A DNA stretch of 64,000 bases. Source: Metabacillus flavus. GTDB taxonomy: Bacteria; Bacillota; Bacilli; Bacillales; Bacillaceae. The notes beneath the pieces were generated by a model, which saw only the letters and a program-made list of their open reading frames with translations, was not told where the DNA came from and searched no databases. The DNA is taken from positions 2,046,001 to 2,110,000 of the forward strand of contig NZ_JAGVRK010000001.1 in NCBI RefSeq assembly GCF_018283675.1, written 5' to 3'. Position numbers and translations under genes: made by a program. Positions 17,245 to 26,453 of the stretch are shown here, piece by piece. Numbering within the stretch: position 1 is the stretch's first letter; each line of letters starts with the position of its first letter.

Positions 17245-17276
17245 AACCGCATCTGACACAGCATGCGGTTTTTGTT
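17245..17276 (+). terminator. Terminator downstream of the 31-codon ORF
   Basis: AACCGCAT / ATGCGGTT stem with a 10-base loop, followed by TTTGTTTT. Confidence 0.75.
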
Positions 17277-17355
17277 TTATCAAATTTTAATAAGGATATA
17301 TATGCTTATATAAGAACACAATAAAAGAAGATATGCTGTTATGAGGAGGATTTGC

Positions 17356-18957
17356 ATGGCGGATCAGGGAAAATTTAAGAAAACAATCTCTTTGCTTGAT
17401 TTAACACTAATAGGACTTGGAGCAATCTTTGGGTCTGCCTGGCTGTTTGCAGTAAGCAATGTCGCTTCCAAAGCAGGCCCTGCCGGGAGTTTCTCCTGGA
17501 TAATCGGAGGAGTCATCATTTTATTGATTGGATTTGTATATGCCGAGCTTGGTGCAGCTTTGCCAAGGACCGGAGGGATTATTCGGTATCCGGTTTATTC
17601 ACATGGGCACCTGGTAGGTTACATGATTTCTTTCATTACCATTATTGCGTATACAAGTCTTATCTCCATTGAAGTAACTGCTGTAAGACAGTATGTTGCC
17701 TTTTGGTTTCCAGGTTTAACGGTTAAAGGTTCAGAATCTCCCACGATCGCTGGATGGCTGCTTCAATTCGGATTGCTGTGTCTTTTCTTTTTGTTAAATT
17801 ATTGGAGTGTAAAAACATTTGCCAAATCCAATATTATCATTTCAATTTTTAAGTATTTCGTTCCATTAACCATCATCACCGTGCTTATTTTCTATTTTAA
17901 ATCTGCAAATCTCACTGCAGCTGGATTTGCTCCTTCAGGATTTACCGGGATTCAGGCTGCCATTTCCACCGGCGGAGTCATGTTTGCCTATCTTGGCCTG
18001 CATCCGATCGTATCGGTCGCAAGCGAGGTGAAAAATCCGCAGCGTAACATCCCGATTGCTTTGTTTTTGTGCATCATTTTATCAGCTGCCATTTATACTG
18101 CCCTGCAGGTTCTGTTTATTGGAGCGATTCCAACGGACATGCTGTCTTCCGGCTGGGAAAACATTCAAAAAGAGTTTGCATTGCCATTTAAAGATATTGC
18201 TGTCGTTCTCGGACTTGGATGGCTGGCATTTCTTGTTGTATTTGACGCCATAGTGTCGCCGGGCGGCAACGGGAATATTTTTATGAATACTACGGCACGG
18301 CTCGTGTATGCCTGGTCCAGAAACGGAACACTATTTAAAACCTTTTCAAAAATCGATCAAAAAACAGGTATCCCAAGATCATCGCTGTGGCTGTCATTCG
18401 GTCTTTCCGTTTTTTGGACTCTTCCGTTTCCTTCCTGGAATGCGCTTGTAAACGTGTGTTCTGTCGCATTAATCCTGTCTTATGCGATTGCACCTATCTC
18501 TTCCGCCACTTTCAGAGTAAACGCCAAAAATCTCGAGAAACCCTTTAAGCTTAGAGGAATGAGTGTGATAGCCCCTCTTTCATTCATTTTTGCCTCTTAT
18601 ATCGTGTATTGGTCAGGCTGGACAACGATCTCATGGCTTCTTGCATCACAGCTCGTCATGTTTGTTGTTTATCTGTTATTTTCTAAATATGTTCCAACCC
18701 GTGAAGTCAGTTTACCTCAGCAGCTTAAATCGTCTTGGTGGCTTATCGGATACTATGTCATGATGCTGGTTTTCTCTTATACCGGATCTTTCGGAGGAGG
18801 ACTTGGAATTTTATCCAATCCTCTCGACCTGATCCTGATTGCAATAGGATCACTTGGTATCTTCTATTGGGCAAAATATTCAGGCCTGCCTGAAGCATTG
18901 ATTGATGATGACGAAACCGATGATGCTGCAAAGCAAGTTCAGCCTGCCAGCCCATAA
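17356..18957 (+). CDS. APC-family amino acid permease
   Basis: 533 residues from the ATG at 17356 (AGGAGG six bases upstream; the ATG at 17341 precedes the site). About 12 membrane helices are visible, with the APC consensus loop IGLGAIFGSAWLFAVSNVASKAGPAGSFSW in helix 1 and YAELGAALPRTGGIIRYPVYSHG after helix 2. The acidic C-terminal tail (IDDDETDDAAKQ) is cytoplasmic. It is a proton- or sodium-coupled amino acid importer by family; it resembles the ~520-residue aspartate/glutamate transporter type of B. subtilis, but the substrate is inference. Monocistronic, with a terminator following. Confidence 0.88.
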   Translation: MADQGKFKKTISLLDLTLIGLGAIFGSAWLFAVSNVASKAGPAGSFSWIIGGVIILLIGFVYAELGAALPRTGGIIRYPVYSHGHLVGYMISFITIIAYTSLISIEVTAVRQYVAFWFPGLTVKGSESPTIAGWLLQFGLLCLFFLLNYWSVKTFAKSNIIISIFKYFVPLTIITVLIFYFKSANLTAAGFAPSGFTGIQAAISTGGVMFAYLGLHPIVSVASEVKNPQRNIPIALFLCIILSAAIYTALQVLFIGAIPTDMLSSGWENIQKEFALPFKDIAVVLGLGWLAFLVVFDAIVSPGGNGNIFMNTTARLVYAWSRNGTLFKTFSKIDQKTGIPRSSLWLSFGLSVFWTLPFPSWNALVNVCSVALILSYAIAPISSATFRVNAKNLEKPFKLRGMSVIAPLSFIFASYIVYWSGWTTISWLLASQLVMFVVYLLFSKYVPTREVSLPQQLKSSWWLIGYYVMMLVFSYTGSFGGGLGILSNPLDLILIAIGSLGIFYWAKYSGLPEALIDDDETDDAAKQVQPASP

Positions 18958-18962
18958 GAAAA

Positions 18963-18993
18963 AGGCCTTGCTTTATGCAGGCCGTTTTTTTAT
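18963..18993 (+). terminator. Terminator of the amino acid permease gene
   Basis: GGCCT / AGGCC stem followed by GTTTTTTT, about 6 bases after the stop. Confidence 0.75.
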
Positions 18994-19008
18994 GGAGACA
19001 GCATGAAT

Positions 19009-19314
19009 TCATCTTGAATCAGAGATGTCATTCAAATTCAATTTGTAAAGCTTATCATCCTTCTTAAACCGTACTGCTCGCCCATCCCTATTGTTCATGA
19101 CAAAATACATCGCTTCTCCTTCGATAAACACATCCCGGATTCGTCCATATCCATTGATGGCTGTCTTTAATTGTCCGGAGCGGATTGAATAAGACTTCAC
19201 ACTTTCACCGCCAAGCTCACCGAAATAAAGAGTGCCGCCGGAAAAAGCCAATTCGAGCAGGAAACCAGCCATACAAATAGAATGAGACAGCAGAAAGAAA
19301 CAATTTTCTTCCAC
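19009..19314 (-). pseudogene. Remnant of a PQQ-type sugar dehydrogenase (C-terminal fragment)
   Basis: The frame encodes about 85 recognisable residues: LAFSGGTLYFGELGGESVKSY... GYGRIRDVFIEGEAMYFVMNNRDGRAVRF...DDKLYKLNL. This is the last beta-propeller blade of soluble glucose/sorbosone dehydrogenase-like secreted proteins, where GRIRDV and TSNRDGR recur. A whole gene would encode about 350-400 residues; nothing matching the earlier blades lies upstream in this window, since the TerD gene begins its 3' end at 19356. The metal/PQQ-binding residues are lost. I interpret it as a decayed gene truncated at about 19290, not a functional protein. Confidence 0.6.
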
Positions 19315-19355
19315 TAGATCTACTGTATTTTTCCAATGGGTTTAGGTGGAGAGAT

Positions 19356-20840
19356 TCAAGATAAAAATTCCGCTGGATTCAAGCCAAGCTCGCTGCAAAT
19401 TTCTGCTACCGCCTGTTTTTCTGAAGGATCGAAGTTTCCATCAGCAAAACCGATTGCCACACAGTACCGGACAACAAGCCTTCCTACTTCAGGCTTGCTT
19501 CTTACATTTCCAAGAGCTCTCATTGCTTCTGCACGTCCAGTCATCCAATCTCTTTCCAGATTCATTACAAACTGGTTGAACCGCTGATTCACTTTCGCTG
19601 TATCAAATACACGCAATTCCTGGCTATTATTAAAAAACTCGTTTACCTTTTGCCGTTCGGCTGAAGAAATATGCCCATCCGCCAAACTCACTAATGCACA
19701 GCCTGCTACAATGGCGTCCATAACATCCTGGCTTTTAAAGCGCTGCAGGAGCTCCTGTGCATTTCGCTTCTGTTCATTGGCCCAGGCCGCGAAATCCTTC
19801 TGATCAGGAGACCATTTATGCATACATTGGTTGCAGTTAAATTGCACTTTGCCGCCGCCGATAAAGCCTCCGAGCAATCCAACCGGTCCAAGCACGAGCC
19901 CGCCCAGTGCTGCTTTCCCGATACCAAAGCCTTTCTTTCCGGCAGCTACATTTTGGGAGTGGCATCTTGGACAAGAAGTGGTCCTGCCTGCAGTATGAAC
20001 CTGTCCGCCTGGATAAGAAGACTGCGGAGCCACTCCATAGCCTTGTGAGCCAGAATACGTCTGTGCTGATGGAGACCCTTGCTGATATGGATTGGAACTG
20101 ATGCCCGGTGACTCTTGATAAACGCCGGAAGAATAACCTCTACTTTGATTATACTCAGGCTGCGGCTGGAAGTTTTGCTGGAATAATCCTTGCGGTGGAT
20201 GATTCGGCTGTATGTATCCTGATCCTTGAGGCTGGCTATATCCCGCTTGGGTAGCCGGTTCATCATCTATAGTCACACCAAAATTTCTGCAAAGCGCTGA
20301 CAGACCCCCGCCAAATCCGCTCCCAATTGCATTGAATTTCCATTCATTCTGATGTCTGTAAAGTTCTGCTGCCACAATTGCTGTTTCCACTGAAAACTCT
20401 TGGCCCAGTTGATATCGGATAAATTCCATCCCGGTATCTTCGCTGAAAATGCGGACATAGGCATTGGAAATTTGACCAAAGTTCTGTCTTTTTTCCGCAG
20501 CATCATGGATAGTGATGGTAAAAGCGATTTTTTGGAGATTTTGCGGTACCCGGTTAAGATCTATAAGGATTAGCTCATCATCCTGCATTCCTGCGCCCGT
20601 CCGATTATCACCGCAATAAAGAACTGAGCCCGATGCACCGTTTGGATTGTTATAAAATATAAAGTCGTTATCAGAAGGGACCTTTCCATTTTCCCCGAGC
20701 AGAAAGACGGATGCATCTAAATCAAACGCAGAGCCCCCCATCTGATTAATGTCCCATCCTAAGCCGACAGCAATTTTTGAAAGACCGGGGTTTGTCTTTG
20801 TCAAATCTACTTTTTGTCCTTTTCTCAAGCTTACACCCAC
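19356..20840 (-). CDS. TerD-zinc ribbon-TerB fusion protein (tellurite/stress resistance type)
   Basis: 494 residues with three parts. Residues 1-190 are a TerD domain ([31 protein letters not shown]; the Ca-binding [13 protein letters not shown]). Residues ~190-285 are a Gln/Pro/Tyr/Ser-rich disordered linker. A zinc-ribbon-like pair CPRC (~290) and CNQC (~335) flanks a Gly-rich hydrophobic hairpin ([22 protein letters not shown]). Residues ~360-494 are a TerB-type acidic helical domain ([43 protein letters not shown]). Ter proteins act in tellurite, phage and envelope stress complexes, usually as separate genes. The start has an AGAGGTACCTGTGG-type site. Monocistronic. Confidence 0.9.
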   Translation of the reverse strand: MGVSLRKGQKVDLTKTNPGLSKIAVGLGWDINQMGGSAFDLDASVFLLGENGKVPSDNDFIFYNNPNGASGSVLYCGDNRTGAGMQDDELILIDLNRVPQNLQKIAFTITIHDAAEKRQNFGQISNAYVRIFSEDTGMEFIRYQLGQEFSVETAIVAAELYRHQNEWKFNAIGSGFGGGLSALCRNFGVTIDDEPATQAGYSQPQGSGYIQPNHPPQGLFQQNFQPQPEYNQSRGYSSGVYQESPGISSNPYQQGSPSAQTYSGSQGYGVAPQSSYPGGQVHTAGRTTSCPRCHSQNVAAGKKGFGIGKAALGGLVLGPVGLLGGFIGGGKVQFNCNQCMHKWSPDQKDFAAWANEQKRNAQELLQRFKSQDVMDAIVAGCALVSLADGHISSAERQKVNEFFNNSQELRVFDTAKVNQRFNQFVMNLERDWMTGRAEAMRALGNVRSKPEVGRLVVRYCVAIGFADGNFDPSEKQAVAEICSELGLNPAEFLS

Positions 20841-20931
20841 AGGTACCTCTCCCTTTCTTCATAAGGTATATTATCTCTATCATTCTACCATTATTTCATT
20901 CCATCCCCAAATTATTACAATAGTCTTAATC

Positions 20932-20962
20932 AAAAAACCAGCAGGATTCACTCTGCTGGTTC
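20932..20962 (-). terminator. Terminator of the YqcI/YcgG gene
   Basis: ACCAGCAG / CTGCTGGT stem with an 8-base loop; the minus strand continues TTTTTTG. Confidence 0.8.
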
Positions 20963-20971
20963 GATAACCGG

Positions 20972-21697
20972 TTACTTATGAGAGAAAGGGCATTTTCCCT
21001 TTATTGGTTCAATATCATCCCCGATGAAATACTGTTTCCACTCATTATGATCCACATCACCGTAATGACTGATGTCAGGATGTGTCGGAAGCTGATCCCA
21101 CTTTTCAACTCGCTCTCTCACTTTTTCCCTGGACATAATTCCTCCCTTTTCCGTTCCTTCAAGACCTTCAAAAATCATCCTTGGCTGAAACCCCAATACG
21201 AGACTGTTTCCAAGGTGCCTCGTTTTCCTCTGCTTGTAGGCAGGTGCATTTCCAAAAATGAAAAATGGTTCTCCATTAAAATGAAAATCCCATAAATGAT
21301 GATCTGGATCCTTAGGCGCTTCTGCTGGCCATGGCTTCGGATCATGTTCATGAAGGTACTGCAAAATATCCCAAAAACGTTTCCTATATAAATCAAGTTC
21401 CCCTTCCTCTTTTTCAGGTTCCATAAACACGAATAGACCGTGCCGCGTATACGGCGGTTCTTTAAAGAGGGTTAAAAACTGCTCAACGGCCTTAGGAAGG
21501 TTTGACCAATCCTCTCTTGTTATGTATGCATACCGCAGCTCTCCTTTTTTTTCGGCCTTCATTCCGAAATAGCAAGGAAAAGTTGCGTCTGTAACTACGC
21601 CATGAAAGGTCTGATATTCATCGATCACCCATTGAGGCACAACTTCGGGATTCGTCATATCCTCCTTAGTCAAAAGAAAAGATGAAATAGTTTGCAT
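20972..21697 (-). CDS. YqcI/YcgG family protein
   Basis: 241 residues. Recognisable family segments are TFPCYFGMKAEKKGELRYAYI, EPPYTRHGLFVFMEPEKEEG, FHFNGEPFFIFGNAPAYKQRKTRHLGNSL and the C-terminal GKCPFSHK, with a conserved Cys and several His. This matches the YqcI/YcgG proteins of B. subtilis (~240 residues). Function is unknown; a heme- or metal-related role has been suggested for some relatives but nothing here proves it. It is divergent from the third LLM monooxygenase and has an AAGGAGG-type site at its ATG. Confidence 0.82.
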   Translation of the reverse strand: MQTISSFLLTKEDMTNPEVVPQWVIDEYQTFHGVVTDATFPCYFGMKAEKKGELRYAYITREDWSNLPKAVEQFLTLFKEPPYTRHGLFVFMEPEKEEGELDLYRKRFWDILQYLHEHDPKPWPAEAPKDPDHHLWDFHFNGEPFFIFGNAPAYKQRKTRHLGNSLVLGFQPRMIFEGLEGTEKGGIMSREKVRERVEKWDQLPTHPDISHYGDVDHNEWKQYFIGDDIEPIKGKCPFSHK

Positions 21698-21832
21698 GAT
21701 AAGCCTCCTTTAAAATACTCAATACACCATTCCCTGTTTAGAAAAAAGAGAAACAATGAATGCATGCTTCTTGCTTATTGGCTTTCTATTGTGGCATCCT
21801 ACAAAAAACAAGATGAAGGAAAGGAAATATAT

Positions 21833-22825
21833 ATGAAACTCAGCATACTCGACCAAGTTCCGGTTTCTAAAAACATAAGCGTTACCGGAACGTTTCAGCA
21901 GACAGCAGAACTTGCTCAGCATGCTGAAGACCTCGGATACACAAGATACTGGTTTGCCGAACATCACGGGACAAGAGGGCTTGCCAGCACTTCTCCTGAA
22001 ATTCTGATGTCCTATATCGCTTCCAAAACCTCAAGGATCAGATTAGGCTCAGGCGGAGTGCTTCTTCCCCAATACAGTCCCTACAAAATAGCGGAAAACT
22101 TCCGGCTGCTCGAAGCTGTATTTCCCGGAAGAATCGATCTTGGCGTCGGCCGCTCACCTGGCGGCACTCAAAAAGTGAGACAGGCGCTTTTGGATGGTGC
22201 GGCAAGAGGCTTGAGTGAATTTCCAAGGCAGCTGAAGGATCTCATTTATTATATAACCGATTCATTACCGTCAGACCATCCATCTCATGGAATCAAGGCT
22301 GCTCCTCTTCCTGAATCCGTCCCGCCGGTTTGGATCCTTGGGCTCGGGGAAAACAGTGCACGGCAGACAGCGCAACTCGGACTTAATTATGTGTTCGGCC
22401 ATTTTATAAAACCTGATAGAGGACAAGAAGCTTTTCAGGATTATCGGGAAAATTTTGTCCCAACTTCATTTTCCGCTGCTCCGCAGTCTCTCGCAGCCGT
22501 TTTCGTCATTTGCGGAAAAGACGACGATCATGCTGAAGAACTTGCATGGAGTCAGGATCTATGGCTTCTCCGGGTAGAGAAAGGGCTTGACAGCCGGGTA
22601 CCAAGCATTGAAGAAGCCAAGGCAGCGGTTCTGTCCGCTGCAGACCGAGAAAGAATGGCAAACAACCGAAAGAGAATGATTATAGGCGGCCCTGATAAGG
22701 TGAAGAAGTCAATATACGAGCTATCCGAGCGGTACGAAACGGATGAAATCATGATTTTGACTAATGTCTATTCTTTTGAACAGAAAAAGCACTCCTATTC
22801 AAGACTTGCAGAACTGTTTTTATAG
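21833..22825 (+). CDS. Luciferase-like flavin-dependent monooxygenase (MsnO8/YceB type), copy 3
   Basis: 330 residues from the ATG at 21833 (GAAGGAAA upstream); the frame upstream to 21692 has no site and no family similarity. It shares MKLSILDQVP, RYWFAEHHGTRGLASTSPEI, LLPQYSPYKIAENFRLLEA and RIDLGVGRSPGGTQ with copy 1 at 13539, so the two are probably paralogs from an old duplication. TIM-barrel FMN/F420-type oxidoreductase; substrate unknown. Divergent from YqcI/YcgG. Confidence 0.9.
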   Translation: MKLSILDQVPVSKNISVTGTFQQTAELAQHAEDLGYTRYWFAEHHGTRGLASTSPEILMSYIASKTSRIRLGSGGVLLPQYSPYKIAENFRLLEAVFPGRIDLGVGRSPGGTQKVRQALLDGAARGLSEFPRQLKDLIYYITDSLPSDHPSHGIKAAPLPESVPPVWILGLGENSARQTAQLGLNYVFGHFIKPDRGQEAFQDYRENFVPTSFSAAPQSLAAVFVICGKDDDHAEELAWSQDLWLLRVEKGLDSRVPSIEEAKAAVLSAADRERMANNRKRMIIGGPDKVKKSIYELSERYETDEIMILTNVYSFEQKKHSYSRLAELFL

Positions 22826-22949
22826 AGATTATCGTGCATGCAGATTTAATCAGGTGACATACTAACCCTAAATGTAATACCTTGATGCGGGTTTCACTTC
22901 CTTTTTAAATGGACAGACTAAGGAATCGCTTGGGCGGGGAGTTTTCTGT

Positions 22950-24161
22950 GTGCTGAAGAAAATCATAATCATTCTATTCGTATCTGCCGCCGCTTTGACA
23001 GGCATTGGCTTTACGGCCATAAACGATGTGAAATCAGGGGCAGAATCCTATAATAAGCAGCATCCGATTTTCGCGTCTCCAATTTCATCCGGAGACGCGA
23101 GTCTTTTTACTGACGGAAAAACCCTGATTCGTTCTTTATATAAAGACATCAAGGAAGCCCAGAGTTTTATTTATATCCACTTTTTTATCATCCGGGACGA
23201 TGCCGTCAGCAAAGAATTTTTTGCTATTCTTCAAGAAAAAGCGGAGCAAGGCGTTGATGTAAAGCTTTCGGTTGATGCAATCGGCGGAAACGACATCACA
23301 AAATCAATGATCCGAAGACTTGAGAAAAGCGGCGTGCAGTTTGCCAAAAGCAGACCGCTTGCCTACCGGCATTTTTTTTACCGGTTAAATCACCGCAATC
23401 ATCGCAAAATCGCTGTTATAGATGGAAAGGTTTCGTATATTGGCGGATTTAATATTGGAGAAGAGTACCTGGGAAATGATCCGAGATTTGGGTATTGGAG
23501 AGATTATCACGTTCGGCTTTCCGGCTCTGGGTCAAGAGAAATAACCAAACAGTTTTTGAAGGACTGGAAGGAAGATACGGGCAAAACCGTTCAGCCTCTC
23601 ATCACAAAAATTCAAGACACTGGCTCTGATCGCTATCAATTTGTTTTCTCAACCGGGGATGATCTCGAAAAGAAAATAATTGGAATGATCAATCATGCAA
23701 AAAGCAGCATTATGATTGCTACTCCCTATTTTATTCCAACCGATGAGCTGATGAAATCTTTGCTTGCCTCTTTAAAACGAGGGGTTAAGGTTGAACTGCT
23801 GATACCTGATAAGCCAGATTACTGGTATACGAAACCGCCGAGCTACCCAAGAACGAAGAAGCTTCTAAAAAAAGGGGCTGTCATTTATTTATACCGCGAA
23901 GGTTTTTTTCATGGGAAAGTTATGGTTATTGATAATGAATTGGCGGACATCGGCACAGCAAACTGGGATAAACGGAGCTTTTTTATTAATGATGAAGCGA
24001 ACTGTCTGATTTACTCCAAATTATTTATTTCAGAAACAAAAAAGGAGCTCCGAAAGGATTTCTCCTCCAGCCGCATCCTTACAGAAGACATGTATGATAA
24101 AATTCCGTTCTGGGAAAGATTACTTGAACATACCCCTGAATGGATTTACGAGCTATTCTAA
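22950..24161 (+). CDS. Cardiolipin synthase (YwjE/ClsB-like)
   Basis: 403 residues with one N-terminal membrane segment (IIIILFVSAAALTGIGFTAI) and two phospholipase D domains. The HxKxxxxD motifs are HRKIAVID (near residue 150) and HGKVMVID (near 320), each followed by the GG or GTAN segment. It joins two phosphatidylglycerols (or PG and PE) into cardiolipin at the membrane. A single N-terminal segment instead of two makes it YwjE-like rather than ClsA-like. The start is GTG with GGGGAG eight bases upstream. The 3' end overlaps the convergent gene by nine bases. Confidence 0.92.
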   Translation: MLKKIIIILFVSAAALTGIGFTAINDVKSGAESYNKQHPIFASPISSGDASLFTDGKTLIRSLYKDIKEAQSFIYIHFFIIRDDAVSKEFFAILQEKAEQGVDVKLSVDAIGGNDITKSMIRRLEKSGVQFAKSRPLAYRHFFYRLNHRNHRKIAVIDGKVSYIGGFNIGEEYLGNDPRFGYWRDYHVRLSGSGSREITKQFLKDWKEDTGKTVQPLITKIQDTGSDRYQFVFSTGDDLEKKIIGMINHAKSSIMIATPYFIPTDELMKSLLASLKRGVKVELLIPDKPDYWYTKPPSYPRTKKLLKKGAVIYLYREGFFHGKVMVIDNELADIGTANWDKRSFFINDEANCLIYSKLFISETKKELRKDFSSSRILTEDMYDKIPFWERLLEHTPEWIYELF

Positions 24162-24674
24162 GTTTTCATCTTCAATATATTTTTCCTCTTCTTCAGAAGA
24201 CAGCAGACGGTTGGCCTTCCCGATGGTTCCCCCCTGCAGGGACCAAATGGAATTGTGATCCTTTACTGCATGAGAGAAATCACCGGATTCCCAGCGAGAC
24301 AAAATGTCCTTATAAATATCTGCATGTTCGAGATCAGAATAGTGCTTATCTAAAGAATCAGTCAATTTAGCAATCCGTTCGTCTGTAATTTTTATGGCTC
24401 CCCATTTTTCAGGGGCACCTACTTTCTGATGCGACATGTAATGAAGGACCTGCTGAAATGCCTCATCATCCCATTCCCTGCTGGCGGAAAAATACTGGAA
24501 AGCCGGATTCCCCTTCCCACTCACTGCCGCCTTCGCATGCTGCTCTGGATTTTGAACAGGCTCTCCAAACAAATAGAAGTATAAAGCTCCTGCTAAACCC
24601 AATGATGCTGCAGAAATAGCAATGAAGGACAGTCTTCCTTTAGCGGCTCTTTTTACCGTTCTTTTTTCAGGCAT
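24153..24674 (-). CDS. Membrane-anchored DUF6241-like protein
   Basis: 173 residues. After a basic N-terminus (EKRTVKRAAKGR) comes one membrane segment (LSFIAISAASLGLAGALYFYLFG), then an exported or outside domain with QVLHYMSHQKVGAPEKWGAIKITDERIAKL, DIYKDILSRWESGDFSHAVKDHNSIWSLQGGTIGKANRLLSSEEEEKYI. This pattern fits the Bacillus family I know as DUF6241; I am fairly but not fully sure of the family number. Function unknown. The stop overlaps the end of the cardiolipin synthase gene by nine bases on the opposite strand. Confidence 0.72.
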   Translation of the reverse strand: MPEKRTVKRAAKGRLSFIAISAASLGLAGALYFYLFGEPVQNPEQHAKAAVSGKGNPAFQYFSASREWDDEAFQQVLHYMSHQKVGAPEKWGAIKITDERIAKLTDSLDKHYSDLEHADIYKDILSRWESGDFSHAVKDHNSIWSLQGGTIGKANRLLSSEEEEKYIEDENLE

Positions 24675-24749
24675 ATAAACCCCTCCCTTAATCCTGATTG
24701 TACCACTTTTTCCATGTTTTATGTAAAGGAATGTGAGGGGTTTCTTTCA

Positions 24750-25712
24750 TTATGGTTTAAGCAAAATTTTACCTGTGCTTTTACGGCTCTCCAGAAGTCT
24801 ATGAGCATCTGCACCTTTTTCCATTGGAAATGAACGCGGGGGCTGAATTATGATATGGCCATCTAGTATCCATTTTAACAGCTCTGAGGCACGGCTCTGG
24901 CGTTCTTCACTTGAAGTGAGAACATTCCACAGGTCCCCGCCTGTAAGCGTCTTGGATTGATCCATCAGCATTCTCGGGTCAACAGGAAGAGGATCCCCGC
25001 CGGCCATTCCATAAAAAATGACGGTGCCTCCAATGCGGACGGCGGAAAAACTTTCATTTAGGGTGGAGCCGACAGACTCATACACGGCATCTGCACCTTT
25101 CCCGTTTGTATAGGCAATCGTTTTCTCCGTCCAATTTTCATGATAAAGGAATACTTCATCTGCCCCTGCCTTTAAAGCGGCCTCTCTTTTTTCTGCAGAG
25201 GAAGTTAGGCCAATAACTTTTCCTCCCATCATTTTAATAATTTGAACCAAAATTTGTCCGACACCGCCAGCTGCAGCATGAACGAGGATTACATCTCCCT
25301 CTTTGACCTGATAGCTGTCTTTAGTTAAGTATTGGGCAGTCAATCCCTGAAGAAGGACAGATGCAGCTATGTCAGAAGTAATGCCGGCAGGCAGCGGGAT
25401 GGCTTTCTCAACAGGGACTGCAGCATACTCAGCATTTGCATAAGGCACATCTGCAAACGCAATTCTGTCCCCGGGTTTGAATTCAGCGTGATTCCCTGCA
25501 TCCTCGACAACACCCGCTCCCTCATAACCCAATATGTACGGCGGCTTGCCTGCTAAATGATAATTCCCTTTTCTTCGGTAAACATCTGCAAAATTCAAAC
25601 CGGCTGCCTCAATACGGACCATAATTTCATCGGTCTTTAAAACGGGTTTGCTGATCTCCGCGTACTTTAATACCTCAGGTCCTCCAAACTCTTCAAACAC
25701 TAATGCTTTCAT
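24750..25712 (-). CDS. NADPH:quinone reductase (zeta-crystallin-like MDR family)
   Basis: 320 residues from the ATG at 25712. The medium-chain reductase pattern is clear: MKALVFEEFGGPEVLKYAEI, AAGLNFADVYRRKGNY, LGYEGAGVVE, and the NADPH fold DVILVHAAAGGVGQILVQIIK. Zinc-ligand cysteines are absent, as in quinone oxidoreductases. The start lies two bases beyond the rpiA stop, and the AAGGAG site is inside the last rpiA codons, so translation is coupled. Reduces quinones or enals with NADPH; substrate not predictable. Confidence 0.92.
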   Translation of the reverse strand: MKALVFEEFGGPEVLKYAEISKPVLKTDEIMVRIEAAGLNFADVYRRKGNYHLAGKPPYILGYEGAGVVEDAGNHAEFKPGDRIAFADVPYANAEYAAVPVEKAIPLPAGITSDIAASVLLQGLTAQYLTKDSYQVKEGDVILVHAAAGGVGQILVQIIKMMGGKVIGLTSSAEKREAALKAGADEVFLYHENWTEKTIAYTNGKGADAVYESVGSTLNESFSAVRIGGTVIFYGMAGGDPLPVDPRMLMDQSKTLTGGDLWNVLTSSEERQSRASELLKWILDGHIIIQPPRSFPMEKGADAHRLLESRKSTGKILLKP

Positions 25713-25713
25713 A

Positions 25714-26391
25714 TCAAATCTCCTTATTTTCACGAATGACGACACTTCCGTTGACTCCCGTAACCACAACATTTGGATGCTTTAGAAACAGACCGTGCTC
25801 TACAACGCCTGGAAGCTGTTTTAACATGTCAGCAAACTTACCTGGTTCTGCAATCTCTTTCAAATGCAGATCATAAATGACATTTCCGCTGTCTGTATAA
25901 AATGTCTTACCGTTCTCCTTTTTGCGAAGGACCGGAACTAAATTATTCTTTGCAAGGAGGCGTCCTGTATGTTCTGACCCAAACGATATGACCTCGACAG
26001 GAAGAGGAAATTTTCCGAGCTTTTGAACCAATTTCGTGTGGCTCGCCACCCATACGATTTTATTAGAAGCATTTGCGACAAGCTTTTCACGAAGAAGAGC
26101 GCCTCCTCCCCCTTTAATTCCATTAAATTGAGGATCAATTTCATCGGCTCCGTCAATCGTCAGATCTATTATTTCTGTTTCGTTTAAATCGATTAAAGGA
26201 ATGTGCATGCTTTCAGCAATCCGGGCGGTATTAGTGGATGTAGCTACTCCTTTTAGCGTCATTCCCTGTTTAACCAATTCACTGATTTTGGCAAGCGTAT
26301 AATAAACCGTACTGCCTGTCCCTAAGCCAATCGTCATTCCATCTTTTATATATCCTGCCGCATATTCACCAGCTTGTTTCTTCTCATTCAT
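25714..26391 (-). CDS. rpiA: Ribose-5-phosphate isomerase A
   Basis: 225 residues. GLGTGSTVYYTL near the N-terminus, LTIDGADEIDPQFNGIKGGGGALLREK with the catalytic Asp/Lys region, and FGSEHTGRLL identify RpiA. It interconverts ribose-5-phosphate and ribulose-5-phosphate in the pentose phosphate pathway. I choose the ATG at 26391 (GGAAGG nine bases upstream) over GTG at 26400. It is cotranscribed with the downstream quinone reductase gene, which may tie NADPH production and use, though this is only suggestive. Confidence 0.94.
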   Translation of the reverse strand: MNEKKQAGEYAAGYIKDGMTIGLGTGSTVYYTLAKISELVKQGMTLKGVATSTNTARIAESMHIPLIDLNETEIIDLTIDGADEIDPQFNGIKGGGGALLREKLVANASNKIVWVASHTKLVQKLGKFPLPVEVISFGSEHTGRLLAKNNLVPVLRKKENGKTFYTDSGNVIYDLHLKEIAEPGKFADMLKQLPGVVEHGLFLKHPNVVVTGVNGSVVIRENKEI

Positions 26392-26410
26392 AGCATGCAC
26401 CTTCCATACG

Positions 26411-26448
26411 ATAAAGCGGCCAAGTTCTTAACAGCAATTGACCGCTTC
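26411..26448 (-). terminator. Probable terminator of the peroxiredoxin-like gene
   Basis: AAGCGGTCAA / TTGGCCGCTT stem (one G-T pair) lies six bases after the stop; the following T-tract is poor. Confidence 0.45.
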
Positions 26449-26453
26449 ATTAA

